Shown piece after piece: positions 10,073-21,200 of a DNA stretch of 33,822 nt. Within the stretch, counting starts at the first letter, position 1. Every line of letters begins with the position of its first letter. Made by a program: the position numbers and the translations under genes. The stretch lies in assembly GCA_002081555.1 (NCBI GenBank), contig KV920890.1, positions 1-33,822 of the forward strand, written 5' to 3'. The notes beneath the pieces were generated by a model, which did not search any database, had not been told where the DNA came from, and was given only the letters and a program-made list of their open reading frames with translations. This DNA comes from Protostelium mycophagum (taxonomy: Eukaryota; Evosea; Variosea; Protosteliida; Protosteliaceae).

Positions 10073-11269
10073 TCAAGTATATCTCCCTATACACTGAGTT
10101 TTCGCCATCTGGGATGCGTTGGTGATGCTGTGGCGCGAAAAATTCTTTTTAAAATTCAAATTATACGCTCAAAACCACTCACCATTTTCTCGGAAAATTC
10201 TCCCATGATTTGATCTATGTTATTCCTCCACCCATTTCTGCACAACTACAACGCGTCATCAGAATGAAATTTCGCGGAAATCTCACCAGTTGGTACAGTA
10301 TGTGCGCATGTTGCGCACCAACAGATGCGTCTTTGTGCGTATCCTTCGTTTGGATGTTAAAGACGTGAACTAATTCACACGTTGGTGAGTTACGTGTTCT
10401 CAAGTCTGTTTATTTTAGTTTTAGGCTCAGGTTCCCCAGTTCGCGGTAAGCAACACGTTAATTACCGAGAGCTTTAGGTATTCTACAATTCAAAGAATAT
10501 CTTGGGTGAAAAGATTTAAAATGTATAAAAATAGTTCTGATCATCTACAATGACAATTACCTTCACAAACAGCCTCAAAAACGGTCTCTTCAAACGTCAT
10601 CACCTAAAGAATTAGGATCTCATCAAAACAAATATGTTCAGGCTCATTACATCATGATGGAGTTCGCATATTGTCAGTGTGTCTGTTGCTTTACTCCAGC
10701 ATTAAAAACAGAAATAAATGATCAGTTCACTTTTAAATGAGAACTCACCACGTCGAAATGCGCGGCCTTCTCATCTTGCCATCTCTCTGGAGCTTCTTTA
10801 ACCTTTCCATTCCTCTCCAACATTTTGAAGACACCATTATTTATGTATCTGCCAGGATCAGATTGTGAGACAACGACTTTCTGTTTGTACAATGTTGACG
10901 GATCCCATCATTCTTTTTTGATGTTTCTGTCAATAGAACAGGAACAAACATTCGAATCATGATGATGCATTTATCTTGTCTGCAGCTCTGCTGCAGAGTC
11001 AAACACGTTGATAATGTAAGAGGACGACGTACTCACATGTGAGATTCCTTTTGTGAGCTGAGATCTTCGTGCATCTTCATATACCGTGTGCCGAATGCAA
11101 AATTATTTGGTTTATCTATACTAGGTCCAGGCAATTTACATTTATCACCCGTCCCAAAAGACCTAACGTTGCGAATATTGTGTACAATCTGCAACAGATA
11201 ATGTGCCTCCATACTTCGGTTCTGATTTGAAGCACAGACCATGGCCACCCTGAGATCGCCTTGGTTCAT
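10073..11269 (-). CDS. SSU72: RNA polymerase II CTD phosphatase SSU72
   Basis: SSU72 dephosphorylates Ser5/Ser7 of the RNA polymerase II C-terminal domain and is part of the 3'-end cleavage/polyadenylation machinery. Exon 1 (11037-11269) begins MNQGDLRVAMVCASNQNRSM; VCASNQNRS is the CX5R phosphatase loop. It continues NVRSFGTGDKCKLPGPSIDK as in animal and fungal SSU72. Later exons give YINNGVFKMLERNGKVKEAP, PERWQDEK, VMTFEETVFEAVCEDL, VHVFNIQTKDTHKDA and a C-terminal helix DQIMGEFSEK. About 190 residues, the family's usual length. The intron at 10246-10286 is 41 nt and ends in GTTGTAG; the intron between CE and DL (about 165 nt) holds a repeat also present near 19580. The exact last exon (stop TGA at 10073) is the least certain part. 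AATAAA lies near 9935. Confidence 0.93.
10444..10472. repeat. Short dispersed repeat copy A in an SSU72 intron
   Basis: CGGTAAGC (10444-10451), ACACGTTA (10453-10460) and TTACCGAGAGC (10462-10472) recur in the same order at 19576-19583, 19605-19612 and 19615-19625 in a kinase intron, where about 20 extra bases separate the first two blocks. Confidence 0.55.
10980..10996. repeat. CTGCAGC-loop-GCTGCAG palindrome in SSU72 intron 1
   Basis: A perfect 7-bp inverted repeat around a 3-nt centre (CTGCAGCTCTGCTGCAG). Related copies lie at 13720-13736 and 13823-13838 and, without the outermost bases, at 19481-19495 and 19536-19549, all in introns. Confidence 0.7.
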
Positions 11270-11381
11270 TTTAATGTTTTGCGATGTGATGTGATTTCGT
11301 TCCTGCGCTCGTTGTAGAGGATCTTCCGATCAGAATCATCCATTCCAATTTCCAGGTTCCGCTTGCATTCTGGACGATGCC

Positions 11382-14300
11382 ATGACGGAGGCTCAGCTCA
11401 CTCGTGTTTTGGTAACCTCTTGACACCAACATCATCTGATCTCCATTTGACCATCTGCACAGATATTAGAGGAGACACGCAAGGCCACTATTTATGATTC
11501 TCACCGTAACCCTAATGGTGGACCGATGCCAAGTGGTGGTTTAGGCGAACTCTTTTTCGGTGCAATTCCGATGGCGGGACAGTCTGCCTCGACGAAGATT
11601 CACATTATCAAAGGAAGTAACACTCAAGTGAGTCACATTGCTTAATGATACTGTCACAACAAGATTGATAATTTCTCTTCATGTTGAGAATTAGAGATGA
11701 CGATCAAGAAAGGACATATGAAAACATGCTTCTCATTCGTCCTGAAATATGCAGGTTGTCGTCTCAAAAGTTTTTGGGATGAGATTCCAGCCCACAATAC
11801 AGAGGATGAATCGTGCACACACTATGGTGAGGAAATCAAGATCAACAATGAAACGAATTTTCACTCCTTTCAACGATGATCTCTTTGTTTCTGCTGGATG
11901 TCCCTGCTGAGTTTGGCATTCTTTTGGACCCAAAAGACGACAAAGGTTTTGTCTAAAGCTCCGCGCACAGATGAAGACGAAGCTTTTGTGCGGAAGAACC
12001 CAACTATAGAGGCAGCAGCGTATAAACCAAGTTCTGTGGCAAAGCCCCAAGAATAAAAATATCTGCGGCGCTTGGCGCCACAAACTGCACAGCAGCACCG
12101 CCCTCTTAATCGTAAAGCTGTGGCGTATCTGCCCTTCTCACAACAAACAGGAGTCCATGCAGATGGTAAAGAAGACGTTCGCTGTGGCGGCCATCTTCCT
12201 GAAGAGTCCCAATCAACTGTGTCTTCCCACCTTGGTGTCTACACATTTTTTGTTGGTGGATTATTACCTCAGAACACTGGCGGCTGTGGCAAAGAAGGCA
12301 ATAGACGAGCAGTATGAGGCCGGTAGAGAGGTAATTTATTTTTCAAAAGTATAACCGTTTCTATGGTAACTTGTAGTCTTGACTTTTTTCACAAAAAAAT
12401 CTAAAAAATTAAATTTTTTCTGAATTTTTCAGAACCCGAAAGGACCCATAATTAATCTCATGAATGAGAAAGAAACCGTAAAAGCAGCGGACAGGTCTCT
12501 ACAACTCCATCTACAACGCTGACCATTCGCAGATTCCGCGATCTCATCAATTCGCTTCTGCGACGTTCAAACAATGGGATGCCTTTATATCTCGCTTTTC
12601 AGCATTGTGCCAATAAGAGGAGAAACTTGGCGAATACTTTCTGCAATGCGATATACCACGTCAAGGACTACGACACTTTGCACCGAAATTTGTGAGTTGT
12701 TTTGGATTTATTTGGGATTTTTTTTGTTGAAAATTTATTTGTAATTGTATTTATCACAAAATATATTTTCACTTGATTTGTTGGCTTGCCGAAAAGTTTC
12801 AAGTTGAAAAAGTATAGCATATTTGGACTGAACAGACGTCCAATAGATATTTCAAAAATGACTGGTTGTAGTTTGCTTTCAACTGCCATCACAGCCATTC
12901 TGGGAACACATTTGTCTTGGACTACAACGATGCGAGACATAAATCCAGAGGTAATTCCTCGAAATCTCAACGAAATGTCATCCTATGTGCAGTTCTATTT
13001 TTAGAGTCGTAGTATCACCAAAATGCGATTATCTGCGATTCCGTCGGGTTGTAAACAGTCAATTGATTCATGAAGCAGTACAATCTTGTGTATTTTTGGC
13101 GGCAAAATCTAAATATAGATGTCGACGGTCACGTGACTCGTTGCAGGTGGGCTCGAAATGGCGCATGGCGGACCACATCTTCTCGGCCATTGCAGACAGC
13201 AATCTACCACTGTGTACACACCTCAACATGTTATACGGAAATCTCGCGTCTGCCACGTCATCAGCCAGGACCTTCACCAAGGTCATTGTAGTCGGCAAGA
13301 GGGAGGTGAGGGTTCTATTTTTAGATTTCGTTCTTTTGTACAAGTTCGATTTTCCCGCCAAAATTCTGAGTGTTGTAGTTGACCAATAATTTGATTCGTG
13401 TGCTCTCCTACTTCATCAGAACAAGCCCGGTGTCGTCACATCAATATAACGGTCAGTCACGAATCCCAAAATTCAAATTTTAAATTTTACAGCTGTCATC
13501 GACAAGGGCACATTAGACATGATCGAGAGCGAAGACCAGGTGACGTCATCCCATGATTCACTTTTTTGCATCTCTCCGGACGTCTCAACTACAATCAGAG
13601 TCATGTGGTGTTGGCTGCGAGCCATACATCCACCGACTGTCCTCATTGATTATAAGCCTTTGCACAAATGCCTCAAACTATACAGACGCGACACAACGAA
13701 ACACGAAGACACAGCAACACTGCAGCAAAGCTGCAGACAACGCAACACTGCGTGTCCATACGATTTGAAATGATTATATTCTGCAAACATGATGGAAACA
13801 GCCCGCTCGCTTGTCGTTCAGACTGCAGCAGAGCTGCAAAGATTTTGATGCCTGGAAGTTCTGCAGGATCCTTTGGGCTTTACTTCTTTGTGCATGACAA
13901 CTTATAGACATCAGGTTAGAAGGGACAGCGGACACACACCTTCCAGCTGTCATTCTGACCTTGTCAAGAGCGACAGTTCACTCACAAAGCTGACCATGAT
14001 CGGTTATTCTCCACGCGGGAAAACGGTGAGGGCAGATCTACAACTCGTATTCTAAAAATAGAACTGAACTGTTTTGACACATCATTTCAGAAAAATCGAT
14101 TAAAATTCGTGAAAACATCACGATAATTCTCTTCGAAATTTCCAAGATTTTTCGAAGAAACGATCACGAAAATTCCTGAACCAGTTCTAGGAAGACGAAG
14201 GGCAGCCGTTTACAATCAGCAACGGCCTCTACAACTCTCACACTTCGGATTACCAATTCGACTCGGTCATCTCCGGCCTCCCCACCTTTAATTTTCTTCC

Positions 14301-14925
14301 ACAACTGGCACAGGATCTGAAGCAAATCGTCACAGGGCAGCCTCTAATAGAGGGTCAACCGCCTTTCACACAAGCTTCGTGCATCATTGTAGATACGATC
14401 AGTTGGTGAGGGACCTCACGGAAATTTCGCGGACAGATTCTCGTTGTAGATGGGGTTGTAGATGACTGAAAGAAATAGTTCGTGCGAGGTCTTCAAGTAT
14501 CCCCCTGATCTGATGGCTGATTTTGACAACAAATATATGGGGCTGAGTAGGCAGAGGGTTTACCCGAGTGACATTGTCTCATCGACGATCTGTTCCACAT
14601 TATCATTAGTCGATATGAGGATGCCCGCCGATGCGGTAACCTTTCTCAGAAGCTTTTATTTCTTGTCTTTGAACCTGCGGTGCATGTTTTGCATTGCTGA
14701 TCATTTCAGTGCACAAAGTACATCGAAGACAGAATGAGTGAAATCCTCTGCAAGTCTTTACTTTTAGGACAATACATCCAACACAGGCCGGTCATAAATG
14801 AAGTGACACAACAAGATGAGACACGGATGGAGAACGTCTTGGGAGTGACGAGCAGTGATCTGCACCTCTTAGCGGCTGTGTGGTCTTCTCTGGTCAACTT
14901 CTTTCCTTTCTTAAATCGTCCATAA
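11382..14925 (+). CDS. Folliculin-interacting protein (FNIP family, DENN fold)
   Basis: FNIP pairs with folliculin as a GAP for Rag GTPases on the lysosome and links nutrient and AMPK signals to mTORC1. The start ATG 11382 gives MTEAQLTRVLILEETRKATI, aligning with the beginning of the FNIP longin region; GELFFGAIPMAG matches LGEMMFGSVAMS of FNIP1. Further blocks are VVSKVFGMRFQPTIQRMNRA, KKTFAVAAIFLKSPNQ (cf. KKKIAIGVIFSLS), STAITAILGTHLSWT (cf. PALITAVLTNHLAW), LNMLYGNLASATSSARTFTK plus VIVVGKRE, then NNLIRVLSYFIRTSP, and the C-terminal EDRMSEILCKSLLLGQYI and VLGVTSSDLHLLAAVWSSL. At least a dozen introns; that at about 13640-13915 is longer and holds CTGCAG palindromes. The central disordered segment of animal FNIPs is much shorter here. 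The exon borders around 11880-12150 are uncertain. Confidence 0.88.
12498..12517 (-). repeat. GTTGTAGA doublet in an FNIP intron
   Basis: Two TCTACAAC copies with 12-nt periodicity. On the minus strand this reads GTTGTAGATGGAGTTGTAGA, one base different from the doublets at 14443-14462 and 19994-20013. Confidence 0.75.
13720..13838. repeat. Two CTGCAGC-AGA/AAA-GCTGCA palindromes in a long FNIP intron
   Basis: Copies at 13720-13736 and 13823-13838. This intron is far longer than its neighbours and contains no FNIP-like coding sequence. Confidence 0.6.
14443..14462 (+). repeat. GTTGTAGA doublet in an FNIP intron
   Basis: GTTGTAGATGGGGTTGTAGA, identical over all 20 nt to 19994-20013 in the kinase gene. 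Confidence 0.85.
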
Positions 14926-15015
14926 AGTGCTTGTGGCGATGAAAGAATCTCTTCATCTTTCCATCAACCATCTTCCGTCGGAGCAGTCATTCATGTTCAG
15001 ATGACACGACATCCT

Positions 15016-16466
15016 CTAAAACTGTTTGCAACCTCTTGACGAAGAAGAAAAAATAAAATGTGAGAAGAATTCTTTAAGAAGGACAAGTTCTTTTGGGATA
15101 TTTATACTTTCTCTTGTCCTGGCTTCTCCACCTTGTCTTGCTCTGTTGGGGTTGGTATCTGTGTTGCCATCTGTCTTGTTTTTGCCCAGGAATATAACAT
15201 TCCAGCCGAGAGACCTGCTCGCCATTAATGACTGAATCAAGGAGAGATGACAAACCTAAGAGGAGAGACCATGCTCCGAGGTTGGTCAGAGTTACATTAA
15301 AGAACAAGATTCCCAAGATGGCGAGCGGGATTTTGTTTAATGAGCCCACGATTCCGTATGTGGAAGGATTTGTCTTCTTCATTGCCCACAGAGAGCAGGC
15401 ACCTGTACATTATTAATATCGATCCATCAATCGAACAAGTTGATGATGACGTCATCATGATGGGAACTTACTCATCAAAAGACCAGCAAGACCCATCCAT
15501 AACATGAAGAGGGCAAAAGATAATTTTCTCTCGCTCATTTCCAAAAAGGCATCAGGGAATTCGTTGAATAAGAAGGAGAGTGGTATTAAGAATGGTAAAG
15601 ATAGTGCGCTGTTATAATATGTCATCGTCCAGGAGTCCAAATAATTCTTGGTGCTTGGGTTACGAGAAGAGACGTGTTTCATGTAGATCTGTGTATATTA
15701 GACATGTTCATCATCGAGAAATGAGTCTCAAAAAAAACAAACCAAGTAAACTGATGTAATGGCACAGTTAAAACCCATTATGCTGTACCCAACAAAATCG
15801 AAAGCGAGATCTGCAGAAGCAGCCACAAAAGAGCTCAGCACCTGCCATTTTGTCAATCATTTTTGAGGCGAGAAACTCTTACGATGAGGAAACAGCTGAG
15901 GCTGATCGCTGGAGGAACCGTTGTCTGTGTGACATATGCATCGCCAAATGTCGTCATCACTGTGCTGAGATTCTTAAAGATGGTGATCATAGGAACACTC
16001 AGATATTTGATTCTGTAAGATGATGAGTTGAAATCAAACTGACAACACGTACGCGAAAGCACCGCTGACGAGCATGACGATGAATAAAATGTTGACGGGA
16101 AGCCAGACAGTGGCGATGTCTGTCTTAAGTTCTCTGTATGTGATGACTTTGAACTTTTCTAAAATCCACATTAACATGATGGTGAAGATGCTCTGGTGAT
16201 CGTCAATACCAATCTATTCTCTATAATTTACAAATGACCTGCCAGATAAGCATCGTAATGGGGAAATCAAATCTAAAGAAAGTAAACATGGCCTTGTTGG
16301 ACAGCGTCATAGAGTTGCTAGCCGCAGCATATCCAAGACAAGCGATGATCGGGATGAGGTTAGGGTTGAGGCGAAATCCTGCTGATTTGGCAGGGGACTG
16401 CTCCTCTATATCGATCTTCATCGCAAAATGGTCCTGCCTTTTCGCGACTCTGAGAATGTTTCCCAA
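15016..16466 (-). CDS. GDP-mannose transporter, VRG4/GONST type (nucleotide-sugar transporter)
   Basis: Antiporter that carries GDP-mannose into the Golgi in exchange for GMP. The start ATG 16466 gives a short cytoplasmic N-terminus (MGNILRVAKRQDHFAMKIDI), then about ten membrane segments in six or more exons. Landmarks are NSMTLSNKAMFTFFRFDFPI, YRELKTDIATVWLPVNILFI, IKYLSVPMITIFKNLSTVMT (cf. VRG4 YLSIPVYTIFKNL), TYYNSALSLPFLIPLS at the FYNN motif, and TYGIVGSLNKIPLAILGILF at the GALNK nucleotide-binding motif. Both motifs are close variants, YYNS and GSLNK. Introns are 35-75 nt; the one near 15440-15470 carries GATGATGACGTCATCATG. After the last helix the tail depends on one final splice: the phase-consistent version ends at 15016, while unspliced it would end at 15074. 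Confidence 0.87.
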
Positions 16467-18214
16467 AAGTTCTGGCGGCAGTCTACAACGGTCAAGTTGA
16501 CACCTTTCTCTTGACAGGACCGCCTCTGTCCAAGTTGGCCTAAACTATGAAAAAGAAATGAATGTCTCATCATTTTCGAATCCGCCATAATTGGTGTTCA
16601 ATCAATTCTCACAGGATGATTGTAAGCAAGGCACTGTGATTCATTACCTCGACCCATGGTGGCGTGGTTTTGAGCCTGAGTTATCGAAGCACAAGAAAAA
16701 TTTGTTCAGTGAGATCGAGAATATATGATACCAAGACGACTGGCATGGTCGAATTTCGAGGCAGTCTGGGTTTTTCACGTGTGAAAAAGTTACAGAGATG
16801 GTTATTTCTTTGCAGGACACCCATCCACCCACCCTTAGTCTCTGGAAGGAGCTTTAGTTTTGTACTGGTGAGGCTTTTTGTATAAAGGGAGGTTTCGAAG
16901 AGTACGGAATTTGGAGGAGGGACTGCAAGTGTGAACATCGGCTGGGATGGAAGTCCAGTGTGGCAACCGAAGGCTTGATGGACGCCCGTGTGGTCGCAAG
17001 ACGAATAGAGGTGCACCGGTTATTGTAGAAAATAATTCGAGGACTGTACATATTTTTACATATTTTTTTAATTTGTGCTGATTAATTTATTCGTACCAGC
17101 CAGCTTTCTGCTGAGACAGCATTTCGTGATTTATAGGAGCTTGAGGTGCAATTCTGCACCATTAGAAGGCATCCCAAATTAAAAGTTTCAAACGGTGTTC
17201 AGTGAAAATTCGGTCATATCAGGATCGACCATCACCGATCAAGACAAACACCTATATAGAGGCCAGACCTCTTCAGCTGAGCACAAAGATCGTCCGAAGA
17301 GGACGTGAAGTTCACAGGGAACATTATGGAGGGAAAAGAGGAGGTATCACACAGCGGGTAAGAATATTCGGTACACACATTTCAGAATAAGGATATTGCA
17401 CGTCATCCTCTTCACTTTGACTCATTTGATCCGCTGCAAAATAGGACAACATAATACTAGATTCCAGATGACCATACTCTGCATTCGACTCACGGATCGA
17501 CAGTCGAGTAACAGAATCGTGGACTCCTCTTGCAGGTCGCATAAAGGCCAGCCGAGCCGCTTCCCAACCAGAATGGGGAAATACGAGGTCAAATAGATCA
17601 CAAAGTTATCCAGATGATACGTCACCTACCAATAGTCCTTCAACATCACGCAAAGGTAATCGATCCATGGCTTGCACTGGGAGGAATTATGTTATGTATT
17701 TGAGATCAAAAACTAACATGAGCAGTGCACGCTAAGGATTCTGGATTCTTTACAGTCTCATACCGAAGGTTCGTTTTATATGCGGCATCCCATTACTTTT
17801 AACATTTTCAACAACTTTGAGTTTAATCTTTAAATCATCAGACCAATCTTTTTATACATTGGTGGAGTTTTAATCATGCCATCAATAATAATCATTTCAA
17901 TGTTTCATGTTCTTTGTGTCACAGACATTTCTGTTCAGGTGCCGAAACGTGTTATATTTGCCCTGTGCGTGGCTTAACCAAAGTTGACACTGGCATCAAG
18001 CCGAAAGAATAAGTCAGAGACTTGTGGTCCAGAATCCGGCAGCGCCATTCTTTACTATTTATAAAGAAGACGTGGCATGCACTCACCTCCAAAACCACCA
18101 TCAAGAAAGCGTGAAGCTGCGGCAGAGCCGCAGTGCAGATCTCCATCAACCGATGGAGAAATGTCAATGTCTCCTGTCAAATAAATTTCGTGCAACCATT
18201 GGGTTCTATAACTA
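16467..18214. other. Poorly resolved stretch between transporter and kinase genes
   Basis: Open frames occur on both strands but none shows a family match. Plus strand 16620-16860 reads VIHYLDPWWRGFEPELSKHK then, after a possible 50-nt intron starting GTGAGATCG, more basic sequence. The minus strand over 16680-17016 has a long frame (FTLAVPPPNSVLFETSLYTK). Around 17093 the minus strand ends a frame HEMLSQQKAGWYE with a stop inside GAATAAATT, the genome's usual 3'-end pattern, so an unresolved minus-strand gene is possible. Minus strand 17542 also opens MRPARGVHDSVTRLSIRESN. 17640-18200 looks AT-rich and non-coding. Confidence 0.35.
17203..17454 (+). CDS. Candidate small basic protein fragment, unknown
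   Basis: A plus-strand frame preceded by an acceptor-like GTTCAG reads KIRSYQDRPSPIKTNTYIEA, RPLQLSTKIVRRGREVHREH and GGKRGGITQR. A 28-nt GT-AG intron (17358-17385) leads in phase to NKDIARHPLHFDSFDPLQNR and a TAA. No initiator ATG is visible, so an upstream exon would be needed. Minus-strand frames over the same bases are equ​ally open, so the strand is uncertain. Confidence 0.25.
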
Positions 18215-21200
18215 AAAATCGCAGTACACCGCCTTCGGCCCTGTCAGCGTCGGGAATAACATCACCGGCGGCAACCGCAAAAAAAAATATAGAGTTCAAA
18301 AACAATATTGCACTGGAGAGTGAGTCTGTTGAGATCTTCATACTCCGGTTACTACCGTCGTGATTCACGGTTGTAACCGCGATTCTTTGCATCGATGTTT
18401 GTGAAAGATCAAAGGGTCTTCAATTTCACAGGAAATTTCACAGAATTATCATTGAAATTTCGCAGAAAAGACGAATTGTACGCTGTCTACATCGAGACTG
18501 GAATTTATCAATTTACCCGTGGAACAAAGAGACTCCGGATCCCACATGCAAGAGTTTCAAACTGTAACAATCATAAACAATTCCAAAGACAAATTCAATT
18601 TCAAAGTGGAGGTACATTGTAGACGCAATTGTAGATTGTCAAAGTCGAGGAAAAGTGGAAAAAATGAATATAAAATAGGTGATCAACCCCCCTGGTGCAG
18701 AAGATAAGGTGGAGATCATTGTTAACCCCATGGCTGGAAAACTCGGGAAATTAGACAAAAAGGTTTTATTTTAATTTATTTTTTTTACATTTTTTTTTCT
18801 TACATTTTGAATCACTTGTACTTTTTCTGACTCGTTGTAGACCACCAAAAATGTCGCAAATATTCAAGTGTGTGTTAAAGCATTTTGCACAACCCTTGTC
18901 GCAGGACAGATTGCGATATCAGTAATCCCAAGGGAGAAGTCAGGAATTTTATTCAAAAAATCATCACAAGTCGACCTGTCACTGACCCCCGACCGGTGAG
19001 TTTTCCCGGAATTTTCTGGCCAAAAACGATTGATGACGTGGCAAGATTTCTGGTGAAATATTCGATTGAGAGTGCGCTGTCTACAACGATTGATTACGAC
19101 GAAATCGAATTTTTGGGCGAAATCTCACGCGGTGCTTGGGGTTCTGTACACCGCGCGAAATGGAGGGAGCTGGAGATGTGAGTTCGTTCATCTACAACTC
19201 GGCATGTTTTCCCGCCAAAATTTCTGACGATCATAGTGCCGTGAAAAAGCTTCACATACAAGAGCTAACTGCGGAGCAAAACGAGGAGGTTTTGCGTGAA
19301 CAAAATATACTGAGGTGAGTCGCGTTGTAGATGGCCGAACGTATTCTGATTATTTTTAGATCACTGGCCTGCCCATATATTGTGACATACATGGGGTCCA
19401 CACAGGTATACATATAGACATACAGAATATATACACTGTAACTCGGAGCGATGTGTTGGGAGGACAAAACCTCTTGGTTTGCAGCAGAGCTGCAGATAAA
19501 TCTTTTACAACTACAAATAAATAAAATTTTGGTTTGCAGCAGAGCTGCATAAAGACCTGGAGTCCAACTCCCGTACGGTAAGCTACCGTGACTCCGAAAT
19601 CGAGACACGTTATGTTACCGAGAGCGAGCCGGACTCCAGGTCTCTAGATCTGCAGAAGAATTCTCTCTTTGGTTTGCAGCAAACGAAACACTTTAACTCA
19701 AGTGCAGCAGTCACATCTCATTCAATATAAATTACCAAAATTGCGAGGATTTTCGGTCTGAGTCTATTTTTAGGTTTTGCCCCGCCACATTTCCAAGCGC
19801 ACGGGGCCACCCGTGCCCATCTGCTTGTTGATGGAGTACTGCAAAGAGGGATCACTCACTAAGCTTCTAAAGTCAAAGAGGATCTCGGATCGTCTCAAAG
19901 TCAAGATTCTGATGGACATCGCCACGGGGATGTCATTTTTGCATAAAAATAGAATCTACCATAGAGATCTGAAGCCAGATAATGTCTTGGTGAGTTGTAG
20001 ATGGGGTTGTAGAGGGTCAATATTGATTTGAATAGGTGGTCTCCCCGCACGAAAATGCCAGTGTGACAGTCAAGATCACAGAGTGAGTGGAATTCCATGG
20101 AAATTTCATTGGACATAATGATGACGTCATGACAGTTTTGACACGGCGAGATACTATTATAAACGGAAAAACAACAAAGCTGAGGCCGAGACATATGAGA
20201 CATTTTCTATGGGACACACCCTCAGGTTTGTCAAATTTTTTTAAAACATATTTAAATTTATTGATTTAAATTCTTTTGCAAATACTCATAAAATTAAATT
20301 ATAAAATTGAAAAAATGAAAAGTCTGATGACGTCATCACAGCCAAACCAATCTGATGGACTCCAACTCTGACAGCCGCGCGAAACTACCGACCCCCAGGA
20401 ACAGTATGACGTCACCAGAGAGGGGCTTGTCAAAAGGTCTCGGAACCTTGGAATACAAAGCACCCGAAGTAATTGAAGGGGAGGGAGACCACCCCGATAA
20501 GGCGTAAGTGATGACGTCATCATCCACATGTATTCTACAAAATACCAAGGGCGAATTTTCAAATGTCTGGTTGTAGATGAGATTTCTGATAGATTCCAGG
20601 GATTTATATTCTTTTGGAGTTTTGGCTTGGCAGGTCTGGGTCCAGCGCGTTCCATACCAAGACCTCCCTTATAAAGGTAATACCACCTTAACTACCGCGT
20701 CTCTCACGATAGTTAACGTGAGAAGATTGGCCACCACGGCAAATCGAAGAATTTGTGGCAGGAGGCGGGAGGTTGGAAATTCCGGATAATATGCACGGAA
20801 AAATCGCGGAGTTAATACGAGCGTGCTGGGAACAGAATCCCTTCAAGAGACCAGCAGAGGGATTCGTCGAAGTTTGCTCCGCATTGTCAGAGGTGAGTTG
20901 TAGATGAACTGTTATTACGCATTCAGACCAGGTTCAACTTGAAATTCCAGATTTTTCAAGCGTAAAAATTTCATAAAAAATGACAAAAAATTTGTGAAAA
21001 TTTTGAAGGAAGATTTTTTTGCAGAAAAAAAGTCAAAATTTTTCAGAAAAATAAAATTAAATTAAATTAAATATTATAGATCTGGCAAGAGATGAACGAA
21101 CAACGAGAAGAGGTCAGTACCACTATTTCCAATATTTTTCTGAGAAATTTCAGGGGAGGGACAGCACCAGCATCACCCTTACGGAGGGGTGGGCAGCTGA

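Noticed and set aside
16620-17030. Long plus-strand frame interrupted by TGA and TAG, possibly a selenoprotein or stop-codon reassignment
   Set aside because: No SECIS-like structure or homologous family is visible, other genes use all three stops normally, and a GT-AG intron starting at GTGAGATCG would remove the TGA.
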